Shown: positions 1-10,139 of the stretch, in pieces
How the letters are laid out: each line of letters opens with the position of its first letter
How positions within the stretch are numbered: the first letter of the stretch is position 1
Assembly (NCBI GenBank): GCA_026545765.1
Contig: CM048839.1
Location: 45,182,677-45,246,676, forward strand
Source of the DNA: Plantago major
Lineage: Eukaryota; Streptophyta; Magnoliopsida; Lamiales; Plantaginaceae
DNA: 64,000 bases
Reading direction: 5' to 3'
The notes under the pieces: model-generated
The model's database searches: none
Told to the model about the DNA's origin: nothing
Seen by the model: only the letters and a program-made list of their open reading frames with translations
Position numbers and translations under genes: made by a program

Positions 1-2848
1 GCGGTCAAAGCCTTGGACAGGCCCGGGCAGAGTCAGCCAGTCTCGGTTGTGCTCCAAGTGATCCTCCAAAGGAACGAAGACACTGGACATAAGCACCCGA
101 GGCACGAAGGATGGGAGATATGGACCGCCATGGTTGTACTTCTTGCCCTCCGACTCGTCGCAGACCAGCTCCACAAATTCACATTTAAGCAGGTCTTCGT
201 CCAAGACACCCTCCGGAGCAAAGTCCGAGCCATCTCCATTTTTAAAGGCGGACACCCCCTCAGCCTCCAAGTCACAGTCATTCGGAATCCAACCCTTCCT
301 TCGGCACTGCTCCACAGCTGCATCAAACCCATCTTGACGGGCCTCATCATATTTCGACTCGAGCAAAAACTTGTAGGAGTCCGAATCAAGGAAATCCTGG
401 ACAGCCCTCGTCCGGACTCCCCGAAGCTCCTTCAGCATCTTATCCTTGAATGTCCTAGAGACGGCCACGAAATCGTCCAAACTATCTTGGTGCACTTTCA
501 AGTCAGCCTCCAAAGATCGAATGGCACTTTTCATCTTGGCCGTCTCCGACTCGGCCTCTTGTTTGTGACTATGGCCTTCTTCAGCTCGAAGTCTTTGTTC
601 AACCGGGACGCTTCAATCGCCCGAGCAGCCTCAGCCTTGGCCAAATCTTCTTCCAAGGTAGCCCTCCGAGCAGCTACCAAGGAGCATGCTTTAACAGCAG
701 CAACAAGCTAAAAACAAAAACGAGACATCGGAAGTGTTAGATACCTCCGAACCACAAGAGATGTAAAACCAACGAAAAACTTAAACTCACTTTGCGCTGA
801 GCGGCAGTTAACTCCGAAATCCGCTCCAGCTCCGAAGCAGCAACCAACCGAGCGACTTCAGCATCCGAATCCGGCTCGGGCACCTCGCTCATCTTCCCCT
901 TGCCTTTCTTGGCGGGAGGATTCGGACCTTCGGAGGAGCGCTTTTTTGAAGCTGCAGCGCTCGATCCGCTTCCGGGAGGATCTCGGGACACGGATCTCCG
1001 AGGCTTCTTCGAGCCCTTAGTTCTGACCACCTTACCCTTGTCTGGAGTAGGGATAGTTTGGGCCTCTTCGCCCATGACCCTCGAGACTCCTCCACTCGGA
1101 ACACTGAGATTCCTTGGCTCGTTCATCGAGATACGGTGGAAGTCTAGATAATGGGTCCGAACCTCTCGCTAACTCCTTCATTGCCTTGCATTTTGCTGAC
1201 GCTTCAACTCCCGCATAGTCGACATCGTATACTCGAACCAGAAAGCTGCACATGCGAATCACAATAAGTTACAAGATACAAATGAATCTACAAATAGTAA
1301 TCATATAGTCGACAAACAGACAACCGACTCGGACAACCAACCAGAGGTAGAGAGAAACCACTTACTCAAATCCTCCATGTTGTCACAAAAACTTGGCTCG
1401 GACAAGCCGGCCAAGAAAGGCAGAGGCTGACATATCAGACCTCGGAAGAAGTACTTCTCCAGCTCTTGACTTCGATGGAACGCTTGCATCCACAAGGGGA
1501 TGTTCCGCGCCGGTGGCTTCCAATCTGGCAGTTTACCTCGGAAGATCTTCTTCTCGAAATGCCACGTGGGCCTCTCCGCTTCGGATTGCCCGGGCTTCAG
1601 AGCCGGACGGACAAAAATGTACCTCTTGAACCATTGGATTCCCAACGAGGACAAGGGATCAACAAAAAATGTGTACGCCTGGCGACATACAAACGTATAG
1701 AACCATGTATTCCTATTACTAACACTAATGTTGAATAATTTATGGAAATTATCGAAGGTGAGCGGGATGCCTTTATATTTACATAGCACTCCGAAGCACA
1801 TCAAATTTCCGAGGGAGTTGGGGATGATCTGGTGCGGACTCAAACCCATGCTGTTCAAAATCTCCAGAAACTCGGACGATACTGGTAGCCGCCACCCATG
1901 ATGGAGACTTATCTCATAGGCGACATATGGCCTTGAGGCGGATTATAAAAAGCATGAGATTCGTCTGGGATGAGAATCTCCACACAATCCGGGATCTCAT
2001 ATCTTCTCCGGAGCTCATCTACTTCATCGGCTCGGATGGTTGAGGCACAAGTAGGCAGAGTACCATCTTCATTCAACTCGCCCTCCGGATCGGGGTGAGT
2101 GACTTGGTCTCTAGACCGAGGGAACTTCACTTGGAAAACGTCCTCACCCTTCCTCAGCCTCTCCGGACGCTCTTCCTCAGCTACCTGCCGACTCGGCCCT
2201 GCTTGCCCAGAAGTTTCCACACGGAGCACATTAGCGGATGGCTCTGCACCTTCTTCCTCCTCGGAACCAGAATCTTCGCCCCGCACACCTTCTTCTGCCT
2301 CATCTTCCTCGGATGAGGACGCTAACTCTACGACAGTCCGAAGAGGCGCAGCGACATGCACACGATCCTCCTCGCCCTCTTCGAAGATGCTCAAATTGGG
2401 AGGTGCTTCCGAGGTATCATGAACTTCCTCGATAGTTGGCGCCTGCGGATCCGGAACGAACGGGACTCGATTAGGATTACTCCTAAAATTATAACCAAGG
2501 GTGCGAATTAAAGATCGGATCTCTACCGGAAGTTCGGATTCTTGGCCAGCCCGACCCGGGCGACGAGTTCCTACAACTCGCGAACTTGTTTCTTGAGCCG
2601 CTACAATAACCTGCACATGGGACACTCGCAGGTAATCCTGACGCCTCGGAGGACCTGGATCCGGAACAACTAACCGAAGTAAGGAACTTACCTCGGGCTC
2701 TTCCAGGCTCGGATGGGACGCTCGTTCCACCTCCAGCACTTCGTCATCATCAACAATCTCAATCTCCTCAGAGCTATCGGTTAAGGATATCGCCTCGGAG
2801 TCATATCCCTCAGCCTCAGATCGATTTTGGCTATCACTCTCGGACATC
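1..2848 (-). pseudogene. Antisense accessory gene of G1 (Transposase_28-like, coiled coil)
   Basis: This multi-exon gene is antisense to the element and continues past the left edge. From its start at 2847 it has an acidic, Ser/Glu-rich N-terminal region (about 2847-1909). A domain follows at about 1860-1366 whose pattern (SPHQIIPNSLGNLMCFGVLC, later FYTFV and FRGL) fits the Pfam family called putative gypsy-type transposon protein (Transposase_28). Next come a basic linker (about 1245-791) and an Ala/Lys/Glu-rich segment that looks coiled-coil (707-1). Splice signals support introns at 1246-1365 and 708-790. A 264-bp intron (2849-3112) ends just before the start codon. Proteins of this type occur in Tat-lineage retrotransposons; their role is unknown. 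About two breaks are visible, so it is a fossil. Confidence 0.65.
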
Positions 2849-3112
2849 CTAGGGAAAGGAGAAAGCAATATCGTAAGCTTTAAGATGGCGATCAGAGGTC
2901 ATTTATGTATATTAAAGTGGCGATTCAAAGCCAAAACTAGCGGCTTTACTGGTAGCGATTAGATCGAGTCGATTACTACGCTTATTGGTGTTAGTCAACA
3001 TCAAATGCGTATTGGTTATCAACTATACTACACACCATAAGCATACATCCGAGTAATCGAAGATGAAAGACAACGAGATAATTTAATCATAAGACGAGAC
3101 AAGTAAACTTAC
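2849..3112 (-). other. Predicted 5' UTR intron of the G1 antisense gene
   Basis: Read on the minus strand, a GTAAGT donor begins at 3112. A pyrimidine-rich tract (TTTCTCCTTTCCCTAG) ends at 2849, one base before the ATG at 2847. The intron would remove the leader between the TATA-proximal exon and the coding region. This is inferred from splice consensus only. Confidence 0.55.
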
Positions 3113-3239
3113 TTGGACTCGGATGATTAGATACTGATGACTTGACTACTTGCAGATCACGCGAACGAACGCTCGTTGCTCGCTTCGGATTGCTGGTAAT
3201 TGCTTCGGATGTACTCGGAATGCAAAAATTATCTCTCTA

Positions 3240-3912
3240 AACGATGAGAAATGAACCGGCCAACCCCTCTATTTATAGAGGGCCATATTGGGAACTCCAA
3301 CTGTCGCGATTTTTCGGATTTAATCTCCACCGTCGATCAAAAACCATCCAACGGTATAGTACAATTATACCAAGTGAAATGACGAATGGGTACAACAAAT
3401 TTACCTCTTGGATAGATGAATACAACAACTCTCCCTCTCTCGGGCGACAGACAACATGAGAGCTCCGGAGTATCATCTTCTCGGACGCCTAGCGGCTTAC
3501 CAGTCCAATATAACCTGTCCACACAAGAAACCTCGTATACTCGAGTGATTATCCTTCGGACCTTCCCACGACCACAGAGGTTGGTTCGGACGGAACACGT
3601 ACCTATGATCCGGCACCGTAGCTCATCAAAGGTACCCTACCAATGTTCGGAGCCTAAGACTTAGTCTCCGTTACAAATACCCTTTTTTCTTTTTTTCTTC
3701 ACTTCGTTGCCCTTCGGACCTAGTCCCTCGGATGGCGACGATGTTTTAGAAAAAGAAAAAGGGGGGGGGGAGAGAGACTAAGTCAATGGCCACAATCTGA
3801 GTACACCTTTTTTCAACGAGATCGAAACGGATTGGACTGAAGAACGGATTCTCTCCCTCAAAACAGCTTCCCAAACCAATAGTTCCACAACTATCTTCTA
3901 CTAAGATACTTG
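3240..3912. other. Non-coding spacer between antisense gene and PPT in G1
   Basis: No convincing coding sequence is present here. The stretch contains the upstream region of the antisense promoter, pyrimidine-rich runs near 3680-3705 and a purine-rich run with nine or more G near 3755-3776. It ends at the polypurine tract. Confidence 0.5.
3269..3278 (-). promoter_or_regulatory. TATA box for the G1 antisense gene
   Basis: On the minus strand the sequence reads CTATAAATAG within a short GC-flanked palindrome. It lies about 420 bp upstream of the antisense start codon and about 155 bp upstream of the predicted leader intron. A start site about 30 bp downstream would fall near 3240. No comparable promoter is needed for the element's sense transcript, which starts in the 5' LTR. 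Confidence 0.55.
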
Positions 3913-3929
3913 GAAACTAGGGGGACATA
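3913..3929 (+). other. Polypurine tract of G1
   Basis: A purine-rich stretch containing AACTAGGGGGACATA directly precedes the LTR start TGTTGATACG. This is the expected place for plus-strand DNA priming, and it fixes the element's orientation as plus. Confidence 0.7.
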
Positions 3930-4576
3930 TGTTGATACGAAAATATGTCCAATCCGTCATAAAGGACCAAGGAACGAATCCTAAGGCGTCCTAAGTCATC
4001 CAGAGGATCCGAGGCACTTTAGTCCGAGCCAATGGTCCGATCCGGGCAGACCATCCATGGTCCGACCCACCCTAAAAGAAAGGGACAAAGGATTTGGACC
4101 TGAAAGGCCCGACTCGGAACCAAAGGTCCGACCCACCCTGGTCCGGGCCTCCCTGGGAAAGGAGCATAGTGCTAAGTTAGTACCCTCTCCGACCCAAGGA
4201 CTCCGATACGGATGTCAACTCAGATCCAGCATGACCATCTCATAAAGCTACCAAGCAAGTGGGCACCAAAGAGTGAGATGTCCGAACCCAGGATCTCCGA
4301 ATCGGAAGAGTTAGACAGGTAGGAGAACTTCCTCAGCTGACAACCAGGTACTGTCCGGATCATGCATCCGGACCAACCTCTCCGAACCTGGGACCTCGGC
4401 AGACTCGGTCACATCCTCAAGAACTCTCCCAATAATGACCAAACTACCCTTAAAGCCCAAGATGGCATGGGCTAAAGCTTCATTATTGGGCTATGGGCCT
4501 CATCTTAGCATTGGTGGCTCAATCCTAGACGTACACATGGCGCAATCCTAGCAAGCCCTTCCATTTTGATGATAGC

Positions 4577-4587
4577 CTATAAATAAG
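4577..4587 (+). promoter_or_regulatory. TATA box in G1 LTR
   Basis: CTATAAATAAG lies about 320 bp from the LTR 3' end and is the best candidate for the U3 promoter. The transcript (R) would then start near 4610. Confidence 0.6.
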
Positions 4588-4713
4588 GCACACATCCCAA
4601 CAAGTAAGCAACTCAACTTCACTTCGAACAAGTCATCCCTCTAGTCACATCACGACCCCAATCCCAAGTACTATACAGAGTTGATCCTCAGTCACTATCG
4701 AGTAAAATCTCAT

Positions 4714-4757
4714 CCCGGTTTGACACTTAGCAAACCGGGCACTAACCCCCCCCCCCC
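4714..4757 (+). other. Perfect hairpin plus poly-C run in G1 LTR
   Basis: The 9-bp arms CCCGGTTTG (4714-4722) and CAAACCGGG (4731-4739) pair perfectly around an 8-nt loop. Six bases later a run of 12 C occupies 4746-4757. The G2 LTR has the same arrangement at 21053-21101 with a compensatory base-pair change, so the structure is probably functional in the RNA leader. Confidence 0.65.
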
Positions 4758-4900
4758 ACGCTCAAGTGTGCAGGTCCTTACCGGAGTGGTTGGTCGCTGG
4801 TTCTTACGCCTCGGTCCTCACCTAGCAAGGAGCCTCTTACCTTGGCACCCATTGGAAGAGTTAAGTAATTCTAAGTAGTTGGGGAGTTGAACCCTCAACA

Positions 4901-6245
4901 CTCTTGGTTCACTTGAACATTGTAAAAGAGGAAATCACTGAGTATGATTAGTCTAGTAAATCTTGTATTAGGATTATAGGTCTCTGAGTGTAATTTTTAT
5001 TTCAAGAAGACCATGAAGATCAATCCTAGCAATGGAGCTTTTCTGAAGATTAGAAGACTGAAGATTGCACAAGGTTTATGAAGACACAAAGGTTTAGTCT
5101 AACTCAGAAAGACTATGTCCTTAATCCTTTCTTAAGTATATTAACTTACTTTGGAAATATGATTCTGGACATATGACATCATGAGTATGGAGCATGCAAG
5201 CCATCAGAAAGGCTCATGTATCCGTTGAGACTAAAGGACAATGAACAGTACTATGCATTAAACGCATCGGAAATCTTGCAAAAGCAAGTCCTCTACGAAA
5301 CAAGAGCGGTGACTTACGAGTACATAGTTCAAGATATAAACGGTTATAATTTGATAGAGAACAACGGATACAATTCAAACGCCTCTCAAATTTATCTATA
5401 TATATATCACACACTTAGATGCCTGAAGAACATACCTTAGAACGCTCTATCTTGCAAACTTACCATCAAGCAAAGTATTCTCTCAAGCACTCTACTACCC
5501 TTTCGAAAGCTTTACATTGCTTGAAGAATCACTAGTAGTTCTAAGTTGTCACGAACCTTAACAAGAGATTGTTATTCGTGAAAGAGTTGAACTATCGGAT
5601 ACCCTTTCAAGCTCATTCTCGAGCGGACACCAATTACTTGGTCAAGAAAGAGCGCATCGTCATCCACTGAACAAGTGTATTAAGTAGTCTTGTTCTATTA
5701 GTCTCTCTGAAAACATAACTGAAAAGTTATACGAGAAGCCTCTCTGACAAACCTTATAACCAACACCCTAAAGGCGTGGAGTAGAGGAAGTACTTGATTT
5801 GGGAAATCAGGGAATAACTCCAAGGTTATCTGAGTAGAGGAAGTACTTAGCTCTAGGAGCTGGGGAATAACTCAGGGGGAACATTTGGTTGGGAACCATT
5901 TGTTTAGGAATCTTAGAATAGGATCATTGTAAGGTGAACTCAATTATCTGTTCTAGTGAATTCTAGGTCTCAGAAAGACCGAAGTGGATTAGTTGGAGGA
6001 TTACGCCACCTCCAGAAACCACTATACTTGCTGTGTTATTTACCTTTCTGTATTTACATTTCAGCAAAGCACACACACACTTACTTATTGTTTCTGCACT
6101 TACCTATCTTAAAGTCTTCCGCGCTCTGAATTTAATTATCAGAAACCCCCAGGTTTCTGAGAAACTGTGTTTATCGACAAAAGTTTTAAAAGACTATTCA
6201 CCCCCCCCCCTCTAGTCTTTTACTTTGTCGTTATCTGGACCAACA
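4901..6245 (+). repeat. Sirevirus-like copia LTR, interrupted at its left end by G1
   Basis: It matches the copia LTR at 28062-29481 from about base 73 of that LTR to its end (CTGGACCAACA). The missing first ~72 bp should lie beyond G1's 5' end, outside the window, because the G1 LTR abuts at exactly this point. No primer binding site follows at 6246, so this is a 3' LTR or a solo LTR. It contains the conserved hairpin with the poly-C loop at 6188-6221. Confidence 0.8.
6188..6221 (+). other. LTR hairpin with poly-C loop (copia)
   Basis: Arms AAAAGACTA (6188-6196) and TAGTCTTTT (6213-6221) enclose a loop with 10 C. The same structure is present in the LTRs at 28062, 44248 and 51572 (minus strand). 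Confidence 0.6.
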
Positions 6246-6334
6246 GCCCTTATCACCTAGTTTGCACAAAAAAACCTCAAAAAAAAAAGTGGATTAAGGT
6301 AATCGAGCACATATGAAAAACTTAAGCACAATAC

Positions 6335-6676
6335 CGTTAATTTCGGTAATGCCCTGCTTGGCTACATGGGCACTCCCACCAGCATCTTTGCATACTCCAA
6401 TGTCTACTGCCCAAACAAAAAGCAAAAGGAAAGAGAAAAAATTAGTATAGGGTCACAAAAGTAATATTCCGCAAACCCCCTTCATCTTAAAAAAAAAAAA
6501 GAAAGCAAAATTATAATACAAATAAAGGGGTACCTTCAGTGCCGCTGCCACCTGAGCCCGACTGGTCGGATAATTCTGACCCGTCGACCGCTTGGTCGAA
6601 TGATGGAACATCATCACCTGAAGAAACCGAGGGGCGGGGAGGGAATTTCTTAGGTTCACGAAATAAATGCTCACTG
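6335..6676 (-). CDS. Possible host gene fragment, two exons, unrecognised
   Basis: On the minus strand, 6676-6535 is an open Ser/Gly/Asp-rich stretch (contains GDDVPSFDQAVDGSELSDQS). It is preceded by a CAG acceptor and followed by a GTACC donor. A second open stretch at 6406-6335 (contains VCKDAGGSAHVAKQGITEI) follows a strong acceptor (TTTTTGTTTGGGCAG) and ends at a GTATTG donor. The phase agrees across the 128-bp intron, so the reading continues for about 71 codons. I do not recognise the protein. The copia LTR begins 90 bp further on, as if inserted into the next intron. It could instead be captured sequence or chance. Confidence 0.35.
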
Positions 6677-6699
6677 CAGCACCATGTGAAGAGAAGTCG

Positions 6700-6880
6700 G
6701 TAGCCTGAAAGCTTTTTGCAGGGCTATAAAAGGCTTATGTAGTAGCCTTTGTATGCACAAGGCAGCCGGAAAAAAAAGCGGCTTCTACTACAAAATTTAG
6801 GCCTCATAAGGTACTGGGATGTGAGTCCCCCATGTAGTAGTACCTTTCTTGATAAAGTCCAGCCAGTGAGTTAGTTGTTT
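6700..6880. other. Spacer with short nested hairpins
   Basis: No gene is seen. GTAGTAG motifs recur near 6740, 6786 (inverted) and 6834, and GGTACT/AGTACC arms pair at about 6809 and 6839. This could be a decayed small DNA element, but no terminal repeat with a target duplication is evident. Confidence 0.3.
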
Positions 6881-7801
6881 CTAATATTGATGTGATCTTT
6901 GTGTATGGTGCTGTAATGTATAGTAATATATTTGACAGTTCTTGGTTTGGTTGATATGTTTGATTATGCATTCATGTTCGAGTAAATAGAGTTAGAAGCA
7001 TACATTCACTTTAACAAGATGTTTAAGGTTTCAAGTTAAGAAAGGTTTGTAAGTTAAGTAAAGGGGCTCGTAGGTGAATATCATGGTATTTGTGGCACAG
7101 TTATTAGTTCATGTTCAGCGGATAGGGACCAAGGTCCTGAGGCCGTCAGTTTTTATTTATTCAACGGATAGGGCCACGAAAGTGACCTGAGGCCGGCAGA
7201 TAGCCACCATGGCCAGGATAGGAACCTACGATGCCAAGTGAGCTCGCGATCATGTTATGTTTTAAGACATTTAAAGATAAAGCTTCAAGTTAAGTTTCAA
7301 GTTCAAGTTCAAGTTCAAGAGTTTTCAAAAAGAACATGTTCAAGTATTTAAGGTCAAGTCAGGTCTTAAGGTTGCATTGGATTAACCAAGACTAAAATAT
7401 TTAAAAGACATGAAGATAGAACTTTAGGTAATGGCACGTGCATGGAGTTTGCTCAGCCAGTGGTCATGGCTGACCCCTTTCTAAAATATCAATTTTAGGT
7501 ATGAGGCCGAGCTATTGTAGTGGAGCGTGCCGAAGCAGTGATATGTACCAGAGGCGTTTTTACCATTTTTAGTTTCATGATTTATAAACTTTGTAATCAA
7601 GCTTTTACGATTTAAAGTTCCGCTGCATTATTTGACTAGTTCACGGTTTAGTATTAAGAATTTCATGTCAAATCTTTTGACACGCAAGGCGTATGGTAAA
7701 GTTTAAATTTTTTTATTTCAAGTTCGTCGATTTTTCAAGCTCACGAACTAGCGCGAGTTATATTTTCCTTAGTTCGTCTTTATAAAAATCAGGGCGCTAC
7801 A
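6880..7801 (+). repeat. LTR remnant, chromovirus (Tekay-like) type
   Basis: The sequence up to 7801 ends AGGGCGCTACA, followed two bases later by a region complementary to initiator-Met tRNA. This is the usual arrangement at the end of a 5' LTR in chromovirus elements. Inside, an imperfect repeat CGGATAGGG...CCTGAGGCCG.CAG occurs at about 7118 and 7162. The left boundary is not resolved, so the given start is approximate. No gag or pol follows, so only a 5' stub remains. The lineage is inferred from the LTR end and PBS alone. Confidence 0.5.
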
Positions 7802-7804
7802 ACT

Positions 7805-7816
7805 TGGTATCAGAGC
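7805..7816 (+). other. Primer binding site (initiator Met tRNA)
   Basis: TGGTATCAGAGC is complementary to the 3' end of plant initiator-Met tRNA and starts three bases after the LTR end. It supports the LTR boundary at 7801. Confidence 0.7.
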
Positions 7817-8395
7817 CCAAGGTTTTAAAACCGGTTCTTACGGACCGAGAATTTTCAAACTACAGTTTCTAAAAGCATGCATATATTTTTAGCATCAAAG
7901 AGTTATGTTGGGTATTGATCACTGGCCAGGCACCTCTCCACTTCGGTAAGAGTTTTATGTTTATGTTTTAACTTGTGATCCTGTTAGCTACGAATGTGAT
8001 GATTTGTACTTGTCTGATTCTTGTTGAATGTTATTATATTCTCTACTTGTGTATGTAAGTTTGTACTTATGTGATTGATTGTAATTGCATGTTGTGATAT
8101 TTATCTACTTGGTGTGATCTTATGTGCCTATGTGATTCGAATTTGGTAATGACCGTCCGATTTTTATAAATTAAGTTGACGTTTTGTTAAAATACGGTAT
8201 CGTTGAGACACGTGTCACTTTGCAATTCTATAAATTTATTTGGTAAAATTGTAAATAAAATAATTTTAGGTAAATTTTATTGAACAATTATTTTGAGAAG
8301 TAACACCATTTTAAGAAGAAATATTATCAAAACCATCATTACAATCTATCCATCCATATATTATGTAAAGCATGAGGGGCTAAACTCTACCAGAT
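7817..8395. other. Leader remnant and AT-rich spacer
   Basis: The first part probably belongs to the untranslated leader of the chromovirus stub. The rest is AT-rich and has no supported gene. Confidence 0.4.
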
Positions 8396-8915
8396 TAATT
8401 CATTCTTACGTGGCATTTTATGGAATCAGTTGTATTTTAGCCAGTATATATTTCATTGTTATTTTTGGTATGTTGTCTACATATATAGCTTTTACTAAAT
8501 CTCATATAACTTTATCTACAAAAATTCAAAAAATATTTTGAACATATATTTGAATTTTTCATGACAAGACGAATCCATAGACACTAATATTGAATAGTAT
8601 TATTTCAAGAAATTATTTTATTCATTAAAATAAAATATAAATTTATTAAATAAGATAAAATGAATTAATGGAAATTTAAAAATAGAGTATTTATTAAATA
8701 AATTCAATCTACGTGAAATTTTGTGGAATTAGTTGCATTTTAAACTAGTATATCTTCAACTGTTTATTTTTTGTATGTTGGCTGCATATATAGTTTTTAT
8801 TAAATATAATATAAATTTATTCTACAAAACACCGAAAAATATTGTGAACATATATTTGAATTCACCGTGACAAGACGAATCTATAGACACCAATCTAGAT
8901 TATTATTATTAATAA
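8396..8915 (+). repeat. Tandem pair of an AT-rich ~305-bp repeat
   Basis: The block starting at 8396 recurs at about 8700 with perhaps 75-80% identity by eye. Shared landmarks are GGAAT-AGTTG-ATTTTA, TTTTTGGTATGTTG-like and CATATATTTGAATT, and both copies contain GACAAGACGAAT. The second copy is interrupted near 8915 by the CACTA-type element and its tail resumes at 10140. A third copy lies inverted at about 20150-20310. It is non-coding and its origin is unknown. Confidence 0.65.
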
Positions 8916-9494
8916 ATAAACCGGATTTAGAGACGGAATTATCCATCTCTAAATCAATGTTGATCCGTCTCTAACACCTTAGAGATGGATTTAGAGACGG
9001 ATAACAGATCTGTCTCCAAACTTGGCGTCTCTAAGGATTTAGAGACGGATAAAGTATCCGTCTCTAGTTAGAGACGGAATTATCCGTCTCTAATAAGTCG
9101 TTGACTTTTAGAGACGGATAGTTATTTTTTATTTTTATTTTTAGAAAAATCTGTAATTTTGGCGACAGATAGTTTATCACTTTATCCGTCGCTAAATATG
9201 TATTTTTTTTAAAAAAAATTGCAGAATTTTATACGTCGAGAATTTTATACGGATATACAATAAATCGATAATTTTATCTGTCGACAATGATACAATAAAT
9301 CGATAATTTTATACGGATCAACAATAAATCGACAACGTCAATACACGAATATACAATAAATCAACAACGTCAATACACGAATAAATCGACAACGTCAATA
9401 CAATATTCAATAATACAAATACAATATTCTGTTAATTATACAAAATTAATAAGACAAAAGACAAAAAAAATAAATATAAATAATGCGTGATTTT

Positions 9495-9640
9495 GGACGG
9501 AGGGAGGCGGTGGTGGATCTGGTCGGATGGTGGTGGTGGTGGTGGGAGGCGGTGATGGTGGTGGTGGACAGTGGGTGGACGGTGGTGGATCTGGTGGTGG
9601 TGTGTGGCGTGGTAGTGGAAGGGAGGTGCGTGGTGGGCAA
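9495..9640 (+). repeat. GGT-rich simple repeat
   Basis: The stretch consists of imperfect GGT/GGC repeats, continued at 9815-9900 beyond the captured fragment. The proline- and histidine-rich reading frames on the complementary strand are by-products of this repeat. Confidence 0.7.
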
Positions 9641-9651
9641 ATCTGGTGAAA

Positions 9652-9806
9652 ATGCATCACGCCTCGCCGGAAAACAACCTCCCGCCGATCAAATCCGCTC
9701 CTCCTCCCCTCGCTTCACTCCCGAAACCCCCACCGCCAATGCCCTGGCGACGCCGTCATTCTCCTCCACGTCCGCCCTACCTCCGTCCTCTACCGCTTCT
9801 GTTACA
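9652..9806 (+). pseudogene. Captured universal stress protein (PHOS32-like) fragment
   Basis: Three short stretches in different frames match the N-terminal part of plant USP-domain proteins of the PHOS32 type in the right order. They are SPENNLPPIK (about 9664-9693), SPRFTPETPTANA (about 9708-9748) and PGDAVILLHVRPTSVLY (about 9750-9800). In the family the last motif is the second strand of the USP fold (VLLHV.PTSVLYGADWG), separated from the ATPTA region by about 35 residues. Those residues, including the first beta strand (IAVDLS), are missing here, so the fragment has an internal deletion and frameshifts. It lies inside the CACTA-type element and is GC-rich compared with its AT-rich flanks, as expected for transduplicated host exon sequence. 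It is not functional. Confidence 0.6.
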
Positions 9807-10139
9807 ATTCAATAGAAATGGTGGTGGTGGTGGAAGGGTGGTGGTGGCGGGGAGGTGGATGGGTGTGGTGGTGGGAGGTGAAATGGAGATGGTGGGAGGA
9901 GGAAGGAGGGTTAAATTAGGGTTTCGGATAGATTTAGAGATGGATAGATTTATCCGTCTCTAATTTAGAGAAGGATAAAGTTATCCGTCTCTAAATTGAA
10001 ATTTCCTTTTTTTTTTTTTTTAATTTTTACAGCTAGAGACGGATTTATCCATCTCTAGTTAGTGCCGATTCGTCGCTAATTAGAGACGGATAAAATCCGT
10101 CTCTAACCTCCGTCTCTAATTTCATGTTTTCTTGTAGTG

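Larger units (their letters stand above)
1..4900 (+). mobile_element. Ty3/gypsy Tat-lineage element G1, 3' part
   Basis: This is the 3' end of a plus-strand gypsy LTR retrotransposon whose gag-pol lies off the left edge. Seen: a polypurine tract at about 3913-3929, directly followed by an LTR (3930-4900) that begins TGTTGA and ends TCAACA, and an antisense multi-exon gene filling most of the interior. The LTR resembles that of the complete gag-pol element at 20329, which has the second RNase H typical of the Tat lineage, so the lineage is assigned by that link. Extra genes between pol and the 3' LTR, some in antisense, are known in Tat-lineage elements. The element is a fossil; the visible part carries about two breaks in its antisense gene. 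It sits inside a copia LTR and is therefore younger than that LTR. Confidence 0.75.
3930..4900 (+). repeat. 3' LTR of gypsy element G1 (971 bp)
   Basis: The LTR begins TGTTGATACG and ends CCCTCAACA, giving TGTTGA/TCAACA inverted ends. It resembles the 5' LTR of G2 (20329-21224) at both ends and in the order of internal features: TATA-like region, perfect hairpin, 12-C run, end. The two are related but clearly diverged subfamilies. It joins the copia LTR at 4901 with no gap. Confidence 0.85.
8925..10139. mobile_element. CACTA-type DNA transposon, non-autonomous, left tip missing
   Basis: The right end reads, on the minus strand, CACTACAAGAAAACATG, the canonical CACTA terminus, ending at 10139. 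Both ends have dense subterminal repeats of TAGAGACGGAT and its complement ATCCGTCTCTA (8930-9120 and 9935-10125), typical of CACTA elements. The left CACTAC tip, about 20 bp, is not present. No transposase is encoded. The middle holds AT-rich repeats of about 35 bp (9240-9410), GGT-rich sequence and a captured piece of a universal-stress-protein gene. It inserted into the second copy of the AT-rich repeat. Confidence 0.7.

Noticed and set aside
13-711. A 232-codon plus-strand open frame at the left edge
   Set aside because: It is the shadow of the coiled-coil exon of the antisense gene on the minus strand, which has matching splice signals and domain content.
6700-6880. A MITE with GTAGTAG inverted ends
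   Set aside because: The inverted motifs are only 7-9 bp, occur three times and have no target duplication.
8293-8541. An 82-codon open frame in the AT-rich repeat
   Set aside because: It is not open in the other copies of the repeat and shows no protein-like conservation.
9436-9660. Proline- and histidine-rich open frames on the minus strand
   Set aside because: They are the complement of the GGT-rich simple repeat inside the CACTA-type element, with no domain and no start context.
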